Source of the DNA: Podocnemis expansa
Lineage: Eukaryota; Chordata; Testudines; Podocnemididae
DNA length: 64,000 bases
Reading direction: 5' to 3'
NCBI GenBank assembly: GCA_007922195.1
Contig: ML682029.1
Span: forward strand, 1,938,563-2,002,562
Both the position numbers and the translations under genes were made by a program. This document shows positions 48,741 to 60,119 of this stretch, piece after piece. The notes beneath the pieces were generated by a model. That model made no database searches, had not been told where the DNA came from, and was given only the letters and a program-made list of their open reading frames with translations. The stretch's first letter is position 1. The number at the start of each line of letters is the position of its first letter.

Positions 48741-48920
48741 GCAATCTCTAACTATTAGAGATCCATATAAGAGCTGCATGTGGTCAGATTATCCACATCT
48801 TTCTACAGAAAGGTTTCTATCCTCCTCTAAGGTATCTGACACTGGCCAACCTCAGTGATGGGATTCTGAACCCGGGGGCCCAATCTACACGGCAATTCAA
48901 CATTCTACTGATTCCTTTAC

Positions 48921-49049
48921 CTTTAATTTTCTGTTTGTATTCTTCTGGTCGGTGAAGATACATGGCTGCCGCATCACCATTTAGAGGATCTATGGGGTTA
49001 GGATAGGCCAGCAATTGGGGCAGGAACGACTCAAATATATTGGTAAGAT
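48921..49049 (-). CDS. UBE2H: UBE2H penultimate coding exon
   Basis: This 129-bp exon encodes the region after the active-site loop, including the conserved [20 protein letters not shown] and [20 protein letters not shown] segments that form the C-terminal helices of the UBC fold. The acceptor is TATTGCAG and the donor GTAAAGG. The first Asp codon is completed from the preceding exon (G plus AT), and the final base G starts the Glu codon of the last exon. The peptide is identical to mammalian UBE2H as I recall it, corresponding to about residues 100-142. Confidence 0.97.
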
Positions 49050-49264
49050 CTGCAATACAGATAACACAAATTCACATTGCACAGCTGTATCTCAGACCCA
49101 CAGATAACCCAGTGAATCATCAGTGAAACCACACAGTGCTGTAAACAGACATTAAAATGGAACATAGCGTGAAGCTTAAACTGACACAAGTTCTCCTGTT
49201 CTACACTGTTAATATAGTTGAATGTAAGTGATAATGGAATTTCCAATGCTTTATGGCCAATGTA

Positions 49265-49450
49265 TTTTATCTTTCATCTAAAGATCTCAAAGCACTTTAC
49301 AAACACCAATAAATTCTTCAGCTCCCTATGGAGGTTTGTGAAACACTTACCTAAGGAAATAGAGGCAGGGGTTAATGATATATCCAAGGTCTTACAGCAA
49401 GTATAGCAGGAATTAGACCCAGACCATTCTTTGTCCTGTGCTTTACGCTC
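49265..49450 (+). repeat. MIR/CORE-SINE-like fragment
   Basis: AGATCTCAAAGCACTTTACA, then CTTACCTAAGGAAATAGAGG, then CCAAGGTCTTACAGCAAG and GAATTAGACCCAGACC follow a widely dispersed amniote SINE order. It is heavily diverged. Confidence 0.6.
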
Positions 49451-50909
49451 TGGACACTTTCTCCTCTCAGTTGCCTCAAATTCCCCATGCTTCCTCTTTC
49501 ATTACTGTCTTTAAATACATCTGTTCCTAAACTTAAAATTCACACATCTCAGCATAACGGTTTCCAGAGAGCTTAGACACTTGTCAGGGGAAAAAAAAAA
49601 AAAAAAAAAAAAGAGCCAGCAACAAGTTCATTTGTCCATTTCAAAACAACAGAATGTGAAGAGATCACAGTAGACCCTTACTGCCAGGTGGCATTTATCA
49701 CTAATAATCTAGGACAGAAAACATGTTTTTGATGCTGATGAGTAATTGTGAACACATGAAACCATCCTCCACACCCCACCTCCAAAAAAGACATACGCAC
49801 CATACTTCAAAGATGCAGGCGTGAAGCAATGGGCTGTGTCATTTCTTCTTGGATGTTTCAGGCACGCTTCAGAAGGGCTGTCTACGCCCACACAGACGGA
49901 GACTAAGCCCTCAGCGTGTGTAAGAAAGGTGACTTTACAAATGTTTCGCTTCAGCTGTTAAAGACTGACAGGTGCATGTAGACCTTTTTCTTAAAGCAGG
50001 TTCACCCTTTCAAACACTCAATCTTTATTTTATCAGCATTTTCTTTGGGTGGTAGGCATGTTTTCTCCCCATCCTCCCCACCTCTTCCTGGTGGCTGAGG
50101 AAACCTGATGATGCAGCTACAGCACAGGAATGACAATAACCCATCTCCTACTGCTGCGAATCAAAGGAAGTGTCCCCACACACACACACCCCACAAGGGC
50201 AGGGAGAGACCCCTGCCCACTATTTATCAGCAGATCAGATCTCTGCCTATCAAACTTATCATGCACCTGGACCTTCCCCCATAACCAAAGCTACCCCCAG
50301 CAGTACATGTAATTAAACAGCCTCTTAACCCAAGCCCCATGAGCCTAAATCAGCAGGCAAGGGCCAGCTGCAAGTGTGTAACTGCAGTATACCCAGACTC
50401 TAGGAGAGGAAGAACCATGTGAACTGCCTGGTGCACAGACCACCTGCAAGTACTCCTACAAAACCCATGTCTGGAACCTCTGGCCTGGTACTGAGGAAGC
50501 GACAACTCAATTGTCAATTCCTTCCTTCCTCTATTGACACATTCTGTGTACGTAGGAACACCCATGAACTGATGAGCTGAGTCACTCCAGTGTGAACACG
50601 GCATAGCAGGAACAGAAATCAGGGCTGGCCTCCACACGGAAATTACACAGGTTTAAGTAATCCAACATCATCCTCCCTTTACTTAAACCAAAGCAACTTT
50701 GTGCCTAGACTCCACTTAGTTATTTGCAGCTAAGCTGGTCAAAAGACAGCCTCTAAAATGCTTTTCCACTGAATGGAAAAGTCACTGCCCTTTACAAGGG
50801 CGGGTACCTAGAGACAGAAAAGCATGTTTCTTGTAGCTTTCAAGTACACAAATGTCTCTAGGCCAAGTTTGCCAAGGTTTACTGAGATGCCAGTTGTCAC
50901 TGTCTAGCT

Positions 50910-51351
50910 CAGAGGTAGCCAAACTGATGGAACTCAAGAGCCACACAAGTTGATTATTAAACCTTCAAAAGCCACATTGAGGCATATAGCCATGTACTTT
51001 TACCTACTCCAAAATTACCAAGTTTAAAATTCATTGCACACTAATTTTATTGTAAAAAGACGACAAATATTGATCCTACTAATGTCAGTCTAATAATTAC
51101 TTAAGGGTACCATGAAAATTAGGCCTATACAGTAAAAACTTAGCTGCTGCTTGATGTAAGAGACTGCAGGTTAGTGGTGAGTTTTTTAAAATCCCAACCA
51201 TGCCACACTTCTCTCCACCAGCCCCGACCCCCTCCTGAACTCCTCGGCTGGGGCCGCTTTCCTAAACTGATTTGCTGTCATTCTTCCAGGAGCCACAATT
51301 TTTCATTCAAGAGCCACATGTGGCTCCCAAGCCACAGTTTGGCCATTCTTG
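50910..51351. mobile_element. hAT-type element with perfect TSD
   Basis: The ends CAGAGGTAGCCAAACTG and CAGTTTGGCCATTCTTG are inverted repeats. The exact octamer GTCTAGCT flanks it at 50902-50909 and 51352-51359. The subterminal words CAAGAGCCACA and TCAAGAGCCACATGTGGCTC are typical of a widespread amniote hAT family. It is 442 bp with no transposase. Confidence 0.9.
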
Positions 51352-51701
51352 GTCTAGCTGCTTGTGAGGTGAAGTGCAAGAGCTTCCTCAAAAAGGACCA
51401 AAAAAATAGTATGGCAAAAGCAAAGGCAAGAATCTTTTCCTACGGTTTGGTCAGTAGTTCCTCTAGCTTCCTGCAGCTCTTAAGCCATTTTCAATAACAC
51501 ATTTGTTTCCCTGTTTACAGGGACTTATTGTAGAACCCAGCTTGTCAATTTCAACTCCTTCCACCAGGAAAACTAGAAATATTTAATGCCTCCAAGTTTA
51601 AGGTTAAATTGAAAGGACAGTTTAGTTATCTGCAGAGCAACAAATGAAAGGTAGTACAAAAAGACGGTTGCTTACCTGTGACTGTCGTTCTCCGAGAGGT
51701 G

Positions 51702-51878
51702 TTGCTCGTGTCCATTCTCACTTCAGGTGTTTGCATGCCTGGGAGCACGGTCACCAGAACTTTCTTCCCTCAGCAGTATCCGTAGACCCGGAGTGTGAGC
51801 TCCCCCTAGCGTCCCGAGTGAATGCTGCTATATATTAGGACCTCCCGGGTCTACTGCCGCTCAGTCCCTTCTTTCCGG
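51702..51878. repeat. DIRS inverted terminal repeat, 3' side
   Basis: This segment matches the reverse complement of 57673-57850 along nearly its whole length. Both contain GTATCCGTAGACCCGGAGTG and, further in, GGGTCTACTGC. Beyond the shared part, the outer extension at 51658-51701 is unique to this end, as is usual in DIRS1-like elements. Confidence 0.92.
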
Positions 51879-51911
51879 AAACTCCGAAGCGGGGACGGTG
51901 GGTGGGTGTAT

Positions 51912-52010
51912 AATGGACACGAGCAACACCTCTCGGAGAATGACCGTTACAGGTAAGCAACCATCTTTCTCCTTTGAGTGCTTGCTCGTGTCCATTCTCA
52001 CTTTAGGTGA
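51912..52010. repeat. DIRS internal complementary region
   Basis: The first half (51912-51963) is the reverse complement of the element's outer left end, 51663-51715. The second half (about 51965-52010) is the reverse complement of the outer right end, 57822-57864. The two ends are thus represented back to back. In DIRS1 this region is the template that completes the termini and closes the circle. It lies just after the recombinase frame in the sense direction, as expected. Confidence 0.9.
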
Positions 52011-52059
52011 CTCCCAAGCTGTGTTGTGGACGGTGGGCAGAGTTACTGCTGGGTTGACT

Positions 52060-53235
52060 CTAAGACCGCTCTCCTGAACCTTGCATCATCTGTGCCTGTT
52101 GGACTAAAGCATAATGATCCACGAAAGTATGAACCGAGGACCACGCTGCCACCCAACAGGTGTCCAAGACCGGGACGTTAGCCAAAAAGGTGGTAGATGA
52201 TGCCTGAGCTCTGGTAGAATGCGCTATTATCCGGCCCGGTAGAGGCGTGTTTGTTAGTTTGTAGCAGAACTTAATGCACTCCACAATCCAGGAGGAGATG
52301 CGCTGGAAGGACACTGGTTGCCCCTTCACCCTGTCCGCCACTGCCACAAACAGTTGCGTGGATTTACGAAACGGACTTGTGCACTCTTGATAAAAGGCTA
52401 GGGCTCTGCGTACATCCAAAATGTGCCACTTCCTCTCCTCATTGGACTTATGGGTTTAGGGAAGAAGGTTGGGAGGAAAATGTCACGGCCACAAATAGAA
52501 AGGGGTCACCACTTTCGGGAGGAAGGCTGGGTATGGTCTCAGTTGTACCTTGTCCTTGAAAAATCTTGTACATAAGGGGTCTGAAGACAGTGCTTTTAGC
52601 TCAGAAACCCTTCTAGCTGAAGTTACCGCCACCAACAGCGCCACTTTCCATGAGAGCATAAGAAGGGAGCACGAAGCCATAGGCTCAAACAGGGCTCTCG
52701 TCAGCCTTTCAAGTACCAAATTTAGATCCCAGGGTGGCAGCGGGGTCCTTGACTGTGGAAATAAGCGTTCGATCCCTTTCAGGAACCATGATGCTAAGGG
52801 GTGGGAAAAAACTGGCGTCCCTTGAATGGGCTGTCTAAATGCTGAGATAGCGGCCAAATGTACCTTGAGGGACGAGAGGGAGAGGCCCTGAGTGTTGAGG
52901 TGGCAGAAATAGTCTAGAATCACCTGAACAGCAGCAGCGGTGGGTAATATACCCTGGCCCTCTGACCATGCTACAAAGCGCCTCCATTTAGCCACATAGG
53001 AGCGTTGCATGGATGCCTTCCTACTGCCTAAGAGGATCGTCTGGACCTGGAGTGAGCACGCCCTCTCTTCCTCATTCAGCCATGGAGTCTCCATGCTGTT
53101 AGATGGAGTGAGCCGAGATCCGGGTGCAACAACCTGCCGTGATCCTGCGAAAGCAGGTCCGGATGTCTGGGGAGCTCCCACAGGGGTGCTATCAGCATCT
53201 CTAACAACATTGAGAACCATGGTTGACGAGGCCAT
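52060..53235 (-). pseudogene. DIRS tyrosine recombinase, one premature stop
   Basis: The frame encodes a phage-integrase-type recombinase that would integrate the circular cDNA. The N-terminal core-binding part includes SYVAKWRRFVAWSEGQG and LKVHLAAISAFRQPIQG. The catalytic domain shows the first arginine in SARRVSELKAL (near 52610), the HxxR pair in AHSTRAQA (near 52210-52221) and the nucleophile tyrosine in TFVDHY (52111-52113). A TGA at 52483-52485 splits the frame; coding resumes in the same register. All visible catalytic residues are preserved. The true start may lie upstream of 53235, overlapping the RNase H frame. This arrangement distinguishes it from gypsy and LINE elements. Confidence 0.9.
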
Positions 53236-55204
53236 GCTAGTGCCACTAAGATCGTGTTTGCCTTACCTTTCCGTACTTTTAGCACGACTCGCATCAGGAG
53301 CGGAGTCGGGGGAAATGCGTATAGGAGACCTTCCGACCAGGATCGGGGGAATGCATCTGACAATGACCCCAGCTCCATGCCCCCTAGGGCACAAAACTGG
53401 GAGCACTTCTTGTTCCATCTACTGGAGAACAGGTCCACTTGGGGATACCCCCCCACCTCCAGAAAAGCATGTCTGCCACTTCAGGATGAAGTGACCAATC
53501 ATGGAGGGGTAAAAACCTGACTGAGTCAGTCTGCCTGCAAATTCCTGACCACGGGAAGGTGGAAGGCCATGCGGTGAAAGTCGTTCCTCACTGCCAGATT
53601 CCACAGGCTCACTGCCTCCCTGCAGAGTGCCCGAGATCTGGTTCCCCCTTCCTTGTTCACACAGTACATTGCCGCCGTATTGTCTGTTAGTACCCTGATG
53701 ACTTTCCCCCTGTAAGAAAGCTTTGCAGGCCAGCCAAATCGCCCTTAGCTCTCTTACATTGATATGGAGTAATCCGTCCTCACGGGACCAGAGTCCCTGT
53801 GTCTGGTCTCCTGTGCTTAGGTGTGCCCCCCGCCCTATGTCCGAGGCATCTGACACCATAGTTATTACAGGATCCTCCTGAATAAATGGCACCCCCCTCA
53901 ACATCACTTGTGGGCTTAGCCACCATCAGAGACTTTGTAAGGTCTGAGAGGGAATAGTCACTACCCTGTCCAGGTGGTGTAGAACTGGTATGTAAACTCT
54001 GGCTAGCCATAATTGAAAGAGGCGCATCCTCAGTCAAGCTAAGGGCACCACCTGCGTGCAGGCAGCCATATGACCCAACAGCTGTAGGCAGTGTCTGACA
54101 GCAGTCATGGGGTATTTCTGTAGTGTCAATACTAGTTTTACTATGTTCTCGAACCTGGCTACTGGCAGAGATGCTCTGGCCGCCAGTGAATCTAATGTTG
54201 CACCTATGAAGTCTATTCTCTGCACCAGCACTAACGTAGATTTTTCTTCGTTTACCCGTAGCCCCAGTCTGGTACATGTTTGCAGGGTTATGGCGATGCT
54301 GTCCCTTACCTGGCCCCAGGACCTGCCCTTTAGGAGCCTGTCGTCCAGGTAAGGGAATATATGCACCCCTCTCCATCACAGAAATGCGGCTACCACAGCC
54401 ATACATTTGGTGAAAACTCTGGGTGCTGCGTAGAGGTCGAACGGGAGGGCAGTAAACTGAAAATGCTGCCTCCCCACCAAAAAACGCAGGTATTTCCTGT
54501 GACCGTGGCGGATGGAGATATGGAAATACACATTGCTCAAGTCAAGAGCGCCAAACCAGTCTCCCGGGTTCAGGGATGGAATGATATATGAAAGGGATAC
54601 CACATGGAACTTCTTTTTTTGGGATGTACCTGTTGAGGGTTCTTAAATCCAGAATGGACCTTTGGTCTCCACTGGCCTTTGGTACCAAAAAATAACAGGA
54701 ATAAAAGCCCTTGCCTTCTTGTGCTCGGGGAACCCGCATTACCGCCCCCAGGGTAAGGAGTGTGTTCACCTCTCTGGAGAAGATTTGTTCTTGACCTATG
54801 TCCTTGCAAAGGGGCAGGGATGGGGGACAGGGTGGTGGAATAGAAGAGAACTGGATTGAGTATCCCCTGGCAACGGTGTCCAACACCCAACGATCTGTGG
54901 TAATCTGTGCCCATTGAGAGGAAAACCGGGCAAGGCACTCCAGAAACAGGGGGGGTGAACCCGAAGTGGAAGCTGGTTCGATGGTCTCAAGCAAGTCCTC
55001 AGAAGGTGCGCTTGCTGGCGCCTGAGCCCAGATGCCGCCCACGGCCCTGGTGGGAGGAACTCGCTCCCGCTCCTGGGAAGCCGTGCCTCCTCGCTTGTTG
55101 GCAGTATCTATCCCTTTGTCTATGGCTGGGGAATCTCTCTGACTGTAGTCTATGTCAGGGTGGTGGCTGGGGTCTGAAAGAGCGTCATGATGCTTGAGGG
55201 GCAT
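53076..55204 (-). pseudogene. DIRS reverse transcriptase and RNase H, frameshifted
   Basis: The ORF opens with MPLKHHDALSDP at 55204, overlapping the end of gag by about 20 bases. The reverse transcriptase fingers include GKGFYSCYFLVPKASGDQRS and LDLRTLNRYIPKK. After a register change at an A-rich run near 54610, the palm follows with DLSNVYFHI and the catalytic YLDD at 54340-54351, just past a TGA at 54376-54378. RNase H is seen in TMVSDASDIGRGAHLS and LHINVRELRAIWLACKAFL near 53850-53720, followed by another frameshift and the conserved PQVDLFSSRWNKKCSQFC region at about 53440. The product would copy element RNA into DNA. At least two frameshifts and one nonsense codon inactivate it. Confidence 0.9.
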
Positions 55205-57548
55205 GTATGCCCAGTGACTTTAGTGTTGCTTTTGAATCCTTAAGGCCATGTAATTTCTCATCTGTTTTAGCAGAGAAGAGGACTGGCCCCTCGAATGGTA
55301 GGTCCTGAATTACATTCTGAACCTCCTGTGTAAGGCCGGACGCCTGTAGCCTAGAAGATCGACGGATACAGATGGCTGATGCCATTGTGTGCCCCGCCAG
55401 ATCTGCTGACTCATATGCTGTCTGGAGCCCTGCCTTAGCCACTGCAATACCTTCCTCCAATAAGGTTTCCAAGTCCAGTCTATGATCACGATGGAGAAAC
55501 TCCCCAAAACACCTAAGAGAGCTCCACAAATTATATCTACCAAGGATGGCTTGATGGTTCTCTACTCTAAGATGCATGCTTGCCGATGAATAAACCTTTT
55601 TTCCAAAACCATCCAGCTTCTTGAGCTCTCTGTGTTTCAGTGTCAATGCCGGCTGGCCTTGCCTGTCCTTCTGATTCGCCACCACAAATACCAGGGAATC
55701 AGGGGTTGGATGTGAGAACAGATATTCAAAGTCCCTAGCTGGGACAAAATATCTCTTTTCCACTGATTTCGAGGTAGGCGCGATGGAGAAGGGAGTCTGC
55801 CAAAGGGCCTTGATAATCTTCATTACTCCCTCGTGTACAGGGAGGGCGACCTTAGCCGGGGTACCTGAGGCTAAAATATTGAAGAGCATATCTGATGATT
55901 CCTCTAACTCCTCTGCTTTAAGATCCAAGTTTGCAGCTACCCTCCTAAGTAAGTCCTGGTATGACTTAAAATCTCCTGGAGCAACCGGAGCAGAATGGGC
56001 CACAGAAGCTCTCAAGGAGGGGGCAGAGGATTGGGATAACTCCAAAGAGTCTGCCTCCCATGACTCTGAGTTGCTCCTGTGAGAGTGTCACTTCGCACCT
56101 TGGTGTTTTTGGTGAGACTCAGCTCCCCCTTGGGGTGGTGATGGACCCGAATATGGCCAGTGACCTAACCATTGACCTTGTTGCCACGGGGTGCCGACCG
56201 GGGTGGGCATGATTGTCGCCCTTCGCAGGCCCTCTCCACTACGCGGCCGGGCAGGAGAGGGAGGCCAGTGCCGAGTAGCATGCTCAGAGCATGCGGAGTG
56301 CCCTCTGTAACAGCGTTTGTGTCTGCTTGTGGCCCCACCACAGGGGCTCAGATGCTGGGAGGGGGAGATGCCTGATCTGTCCCACCGTTCCTCGCTATTG
56401 GAGTTAGACGTTGAACCACCAGAGTTCCTGGAGGCTTCTGCAAAATGGGATGGGAGGGGCCTCCGAGTCCTTTCTCGTTTCTCCCCATGAGGTCCTTTCC
56501 GCGGCGACCGGGTTCAGCGGCTCTGAGGTGGAGGCGAACTCTGTGGTGCCGAATTGGAGGAGGGTGGAGGGGGCAGGGATCCCTTCCTGCTCTGCTTCCT
56601 TTGTGTAGCCTCCTCCCCTGGCAACCGGGTTCTGCGGCTCCGAGGTGGGGGCCAACTCAGCAGTGCTGATGGCTGTGGGTGTGCAGCGGGAGGGGACCTG
56701 ACCCGCTTCCTCTTTCCCTTCGTGCTGCGCCGCCGGGGTGAGCGGGTTCTGCGACCCCATGTCGGGGGCGAACTCCACGGTACCAAGGCAGGGGAGGACT
56801 CTGAGGTCTCAGCTGACCAGTCAAAGTGACTGTGAGCAAGGGGGAGCCTGAGGGCGACTGACTGCCTGGTGAGCGGTGGAATGGCTGAGGCGGTCTCACT
56901 CACTCCCCTTCTGCTTGGGGAGGGGCCGCCGACATGTGGGATTCCTCAGGCAACACCTCCCTTTGCCACCTGCTCTGGTGACCGGTCTTCCGGGCTGGGG
57001 AGGGCCATTAACTCCTCAGCTTCCTGCAGAGCCTCAGGAGTGGATGGGACCAGGCATGGCAGCGGCAGCTTAGCGTTCCCCTGTGGTGGGGGTTGCTCGC
57101 TGCCCGGGGAGTTACATTCTGGCCCCGTAGACAAGTCCCTGGCTGGTACAGCCATGCACGCCCGCTTTCCTTTACCAGGGGATTCCAGTCTCTTCCCGCG
57201 CCACTTCCCTGGACGTGGATGTGGAGATAAGCTGGGGCAGTGAGATGGGCTTTCTCTAGCCCTTATAATATCCAGGGCTGACTGCATGCTCCGAGCTGAT
57301 GCCGTGCTCGGCCTTGAGGGTGTTACCGCCCCTCCTGCAATCAGGTTCAATGCTGCCTCCATGAGGAGAACTTTCAGGCGGTTCTCCCTATCCTTCTGCA
57401 TCCGGGGCTTAAATGCTTTGCAAATTTTGCATTTCTCCTTTCTGTGCGCTTCTCCCAGGCATTTTAGGCAGCTTTCATGTGGATCGCTAAGAGGAAATGT
57501 TTTAGAGCAGTTCTTGCAGGGCTTAAAGCCCAGCGATTTAGGCATCAT
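55185..57548 (-). pseudogene. DIRS gag-like ORF, disrupted
   Basis: The presumed start MMPKSLGFKPCKNC leads into a cysteine/histidine cluster (CKNC ... HESCLKCLGEAHRKEKCKIC), a zinc-binding arrangement seen at the N-terminus of DIRS gag proteins as I know them. A TGA at 56946-56948 interrupts the frame. The middle, 56404-56778, is proline-rich with three related phrases (EFAPDMGSQNP, ELAPTSEPQNP, EFASTSEPLNP). It shifts register before the C-terminal part at 56045-55185, which is a long uninterrupted 286-codon frame beginning MELSQSSAPSLRASV. The role is presumably RNA packaging, by analogy. Confidence 0.8.
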
Positions 57549-57672
57549 CCTTGGGGAAGCCTCCCCTTCTCCTTGGGGGGGGGGGAATCCCTTGGGGTAA
57601 CTTGTTCCACAGAGTTGTCCATGTTGACCAGGTAAGTTAATAAAGACACAACGTTCCAGTGACCCACCAAAG

Positions 57673-57850
57673 GCAGAAAGAAGGAACTGAGCAGCAGTAG
57701 ACCCGGAAAGTCCTAATATACAGCAGCATTCACGCGGGACGCCAGGGGGCGCTCACACTCCGGGTCTACGGATACTGATGAGGGAAAAAAGTTCTGGTGA
57801 CCGTGCTCGCAGGCATGCGAACACCTAAAGTGAGAACGGACATGAGCAAG
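57673..57850. repeat. DIRS inverted terminal repeat, 5' side
   Basis: The reverse complement of the repeat at 51702-51878, about 178 bases with scattered mismatches. It lies upstream of gag in the sense direction and probably contains the promoter. The outer extension to about 57865 (CACTCAAAGGAGA) is repeated in inverted form within the internal complementary region. Confidence 0.92.
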
Positions 57851-57865
57851 CACTCAAAGGAGAGC

Positions 57866-59231
57866 AACTTTTCCCTTTTAAATGCATGTCTTCTCCAGTT
57901 CTCCCTTTTCCAAGTTCCAACTAAACCAATGCTTCACGTTTAGCATTGCTTGGATTTGCACAGTATGCCTACAAATGGAGGCATAGTTGTGCTAAGAAGT
58001 GTTTGGTACTTAAATAGTTAAATAAAGAGAATCTACTTAAATTCTCATCTTAAATCTAGTCAATTTATTAGTAGTGACTGTAAGAAGTTTCCATCTCAAT
58101 TCTATTGGGTCAGCGAATCCATCCCTTCTTTACCAATGTAGGATTGGTTTGTTTTAAAGGTGCAATGCATAACAAAACAATTGCATTATTGATTTATATA
58201 GAAACCTGTATTTTCCAGATCGCTTTCCTCCTCAAAAATTAGATCTTTTCTTCTTCTGCTGGAGAGAAATGTTTTGTATTGCCTGAGTATGTGGCCGTGT
58301 GTCTAAAAGTCATGGTGACTGATTACTTAGAACTAAACAAGCAAAAGAGGTAGGTCTAATGACACTGGCCATATACTCAAAGAACAAAAGGAGTTCTATT
58401 TAGTGCTTCAAAACCTCTTCCATCAAAAGGAAGGAAGTCTGGAATGAAACTATGATGACTGGGGTTAAACAAATGCATAGTTTGACAAGTTATTGGTTGG
58501 TGCAGAACAACTCCTATGCGGCATCCTTGTGATGCAACATGCCCACAATAGATCCTGATGTCTAATGTATATTAGTTACATCAAGTTAAAAAACAAGCAG
58601 AACATTTTTGAAAGCTTTGAGATCACCTTTCTACATCACAGAAGAGCAGTAAATACCACAGTTGTTTTCCTTCCCTTTATAGTCCATGAAAATGCCAGAA
58701 ATACAGAAACATTCTTAGAAAATCAAGTACAGAAATAGTTCCTATGACATTTTATTGTAAATACTGTAGAAACCCTGCTGCAACCGTCCACAGCAGTCTG
58801 TCTCTCTCACCCAAGACAAGAAGCTATTCTTGCACAGCTTACAAACCAGTACCCAAATGGCTATGCTTATGTTGTACACTGATAAACACAGCAGAGCAAT
58901 TCTGATTTGTGCAGTCATATACCTCACCTGCCGCTGGCATAAGACCATTCAACACAAATCCATATGTTCATTTAGTGCCCTAGCTACTTCTGCCACCCTC
59001 ACCAGTTTCTCAGGGCAAAGACAACTGCCGCGAATGAACATGCCTGGTACAATCCACAGAGATGTGAGAGAAAGCTGTCCTCACCTTCTGAGCTCCCATG
59101 TGTCTTCCCTGTATTCCTCAGTAACACCTCACCACCACAGATCATAGCAAGCCTGTGCCCGTGTGCAGTTACAGCACAATAGCATGAGTTTCTCATTATA
59201 TAGCCCCAACATAAAGTACTCACAGCATTTC
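57866..59231. other. UBE2H intron, nothing recognised
   Basis: AT-rich intronic sequence without an identifiable element or exon. Confidence 0.5.
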
Positions 59232-59239
59232 AACTACAG

Positions 59240-59462
59240 CAGGGGTCGGCAACCCCAGCACACATGCCCCCGTTCTGAGCTGCACACGGAGCTCCTGGCC
59301 ATGTGGCACCACTCAGCATGTCTCCAGCAGGGACAGGGCCACAGGAGCTGAGCACATGCAGTGGCTCCTCTCTCCTGCTGGCCTCAGCCCAACCTCCCAG
59401 CCCCCACCAAGGGGTGAGGGGGATGAGCTGGCACAGGGACTGGTAAAGGCTGCTGATCCCTG
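59240..59462. mobile_element. hAT-type element, CAGGGGTCGGC family
   Basis: The ends CAGGGGTCGGCAACC and GGCTGCTGATCCCTG are inverted repeats. The flanks AACTACAG and GACTAGAG agree at six of eight bases. It is GC-rich, about 223 bp, with no coding capacity. It shares its terminus with the element at 35973. Confidence 0.78.
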
Positions 59463-60119
59463 GACTAGAGGTACGTAAGCAAGTCAAGTACCTGAATCCA
59501 CTATATCCACTGCATAATTTATAAGAAAACAAAACCTGCCTGGTCTCTAAAGAAGTAAATTGACACTTTGGCAACAGAATCAGAATACTGAGAGTCAAGA
59601 AACCAGTGCAGGTCTATGCCAGCCATCACAGCATAAGTATGAGCAGCAGTTGGTTCGCTGTGATTTGTGTCACTTGACTTTAGCGGTAGCACAGACCTGC
59701 CCCAGAGAAACTACAAACAGGTGAAACTACAATTTTTAGGTGAATGGTAAAGCGTTTAGAGTCTGCATTGTCTCTTATACAGTGTACATACCACTTAACA
59801 CCACACATCAAAGTGTGAATGTACTGTTCATAAAATACATCCTGAACAGTTCAATGACACCCACCATATAAGAGAATGTGCTATTAAATATCTGTTCTGT
59901 TCAACAGTTTCACACTTGTAGAACTTTTTTTCCCCGCCTGAATCCTTATCACTACAAACTGATCTACCTCTAAAGCTAAACAGGACCAAGCCTGGACAGT
60001 AATTGTATGGGAGACATCTTACAAAAACAAGTTTTACAGGAAGTGGTATAGACAAATTAGCAGACAGTATCATTTTTCAGACATTGTTTTGAAATAATGT
60101 CCCATGTGATGCTGAAGAG

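Larger units (their letters stand above)
41491..48920 (-). other. UBE2H: UBE2H last intron
   Basis: About 7.4 kb. It is bounded in the sense direction by GTAAAGG (donor, 48920 downward) and CATACAG (acceptor). It contains a solo LTR at 42892-43620, a T tract near 44289 and 46850, and CR1 remnants with an inserted hAT element at 47063-48740. No other gene is seen. Confidence 0.9.
51658..57865 (-). mobile_element. DIRS-type tyrosine-recombinase retrotransposon
   Basis: A 6.2-kb element in the same orientation as UBE2H. In sense order it has a terminal repeat, gag, reverse transcriptase/RNase H, tyrosine recombinase, an internal complementary region and an inverted terminal repeat. DIRS elements replicate through a circular DNA intermediate that is integrated by their own tyrosine recombinase, so they lack an integrase and make no target duplication; none is seen here. 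All three ORFs carry stops or frameshifts, so this copy is inactive, but long frames remain, suggesting moderate age. The outer ends are accurate to about ten bases. Confidence 0.93.

Noticed and set aside
53780..54406. 208-codon minus frame within the DIRS RT region as a separate gene
   Set aside because: It is an off-frame shadow of the RT domain; the YLDD-containing frame is the real one.
51658..57865. An intact DIRS element
   Set aside because: Stops at 52483, 54376 and 56946 and at least two frameshifts show that it is inactive.
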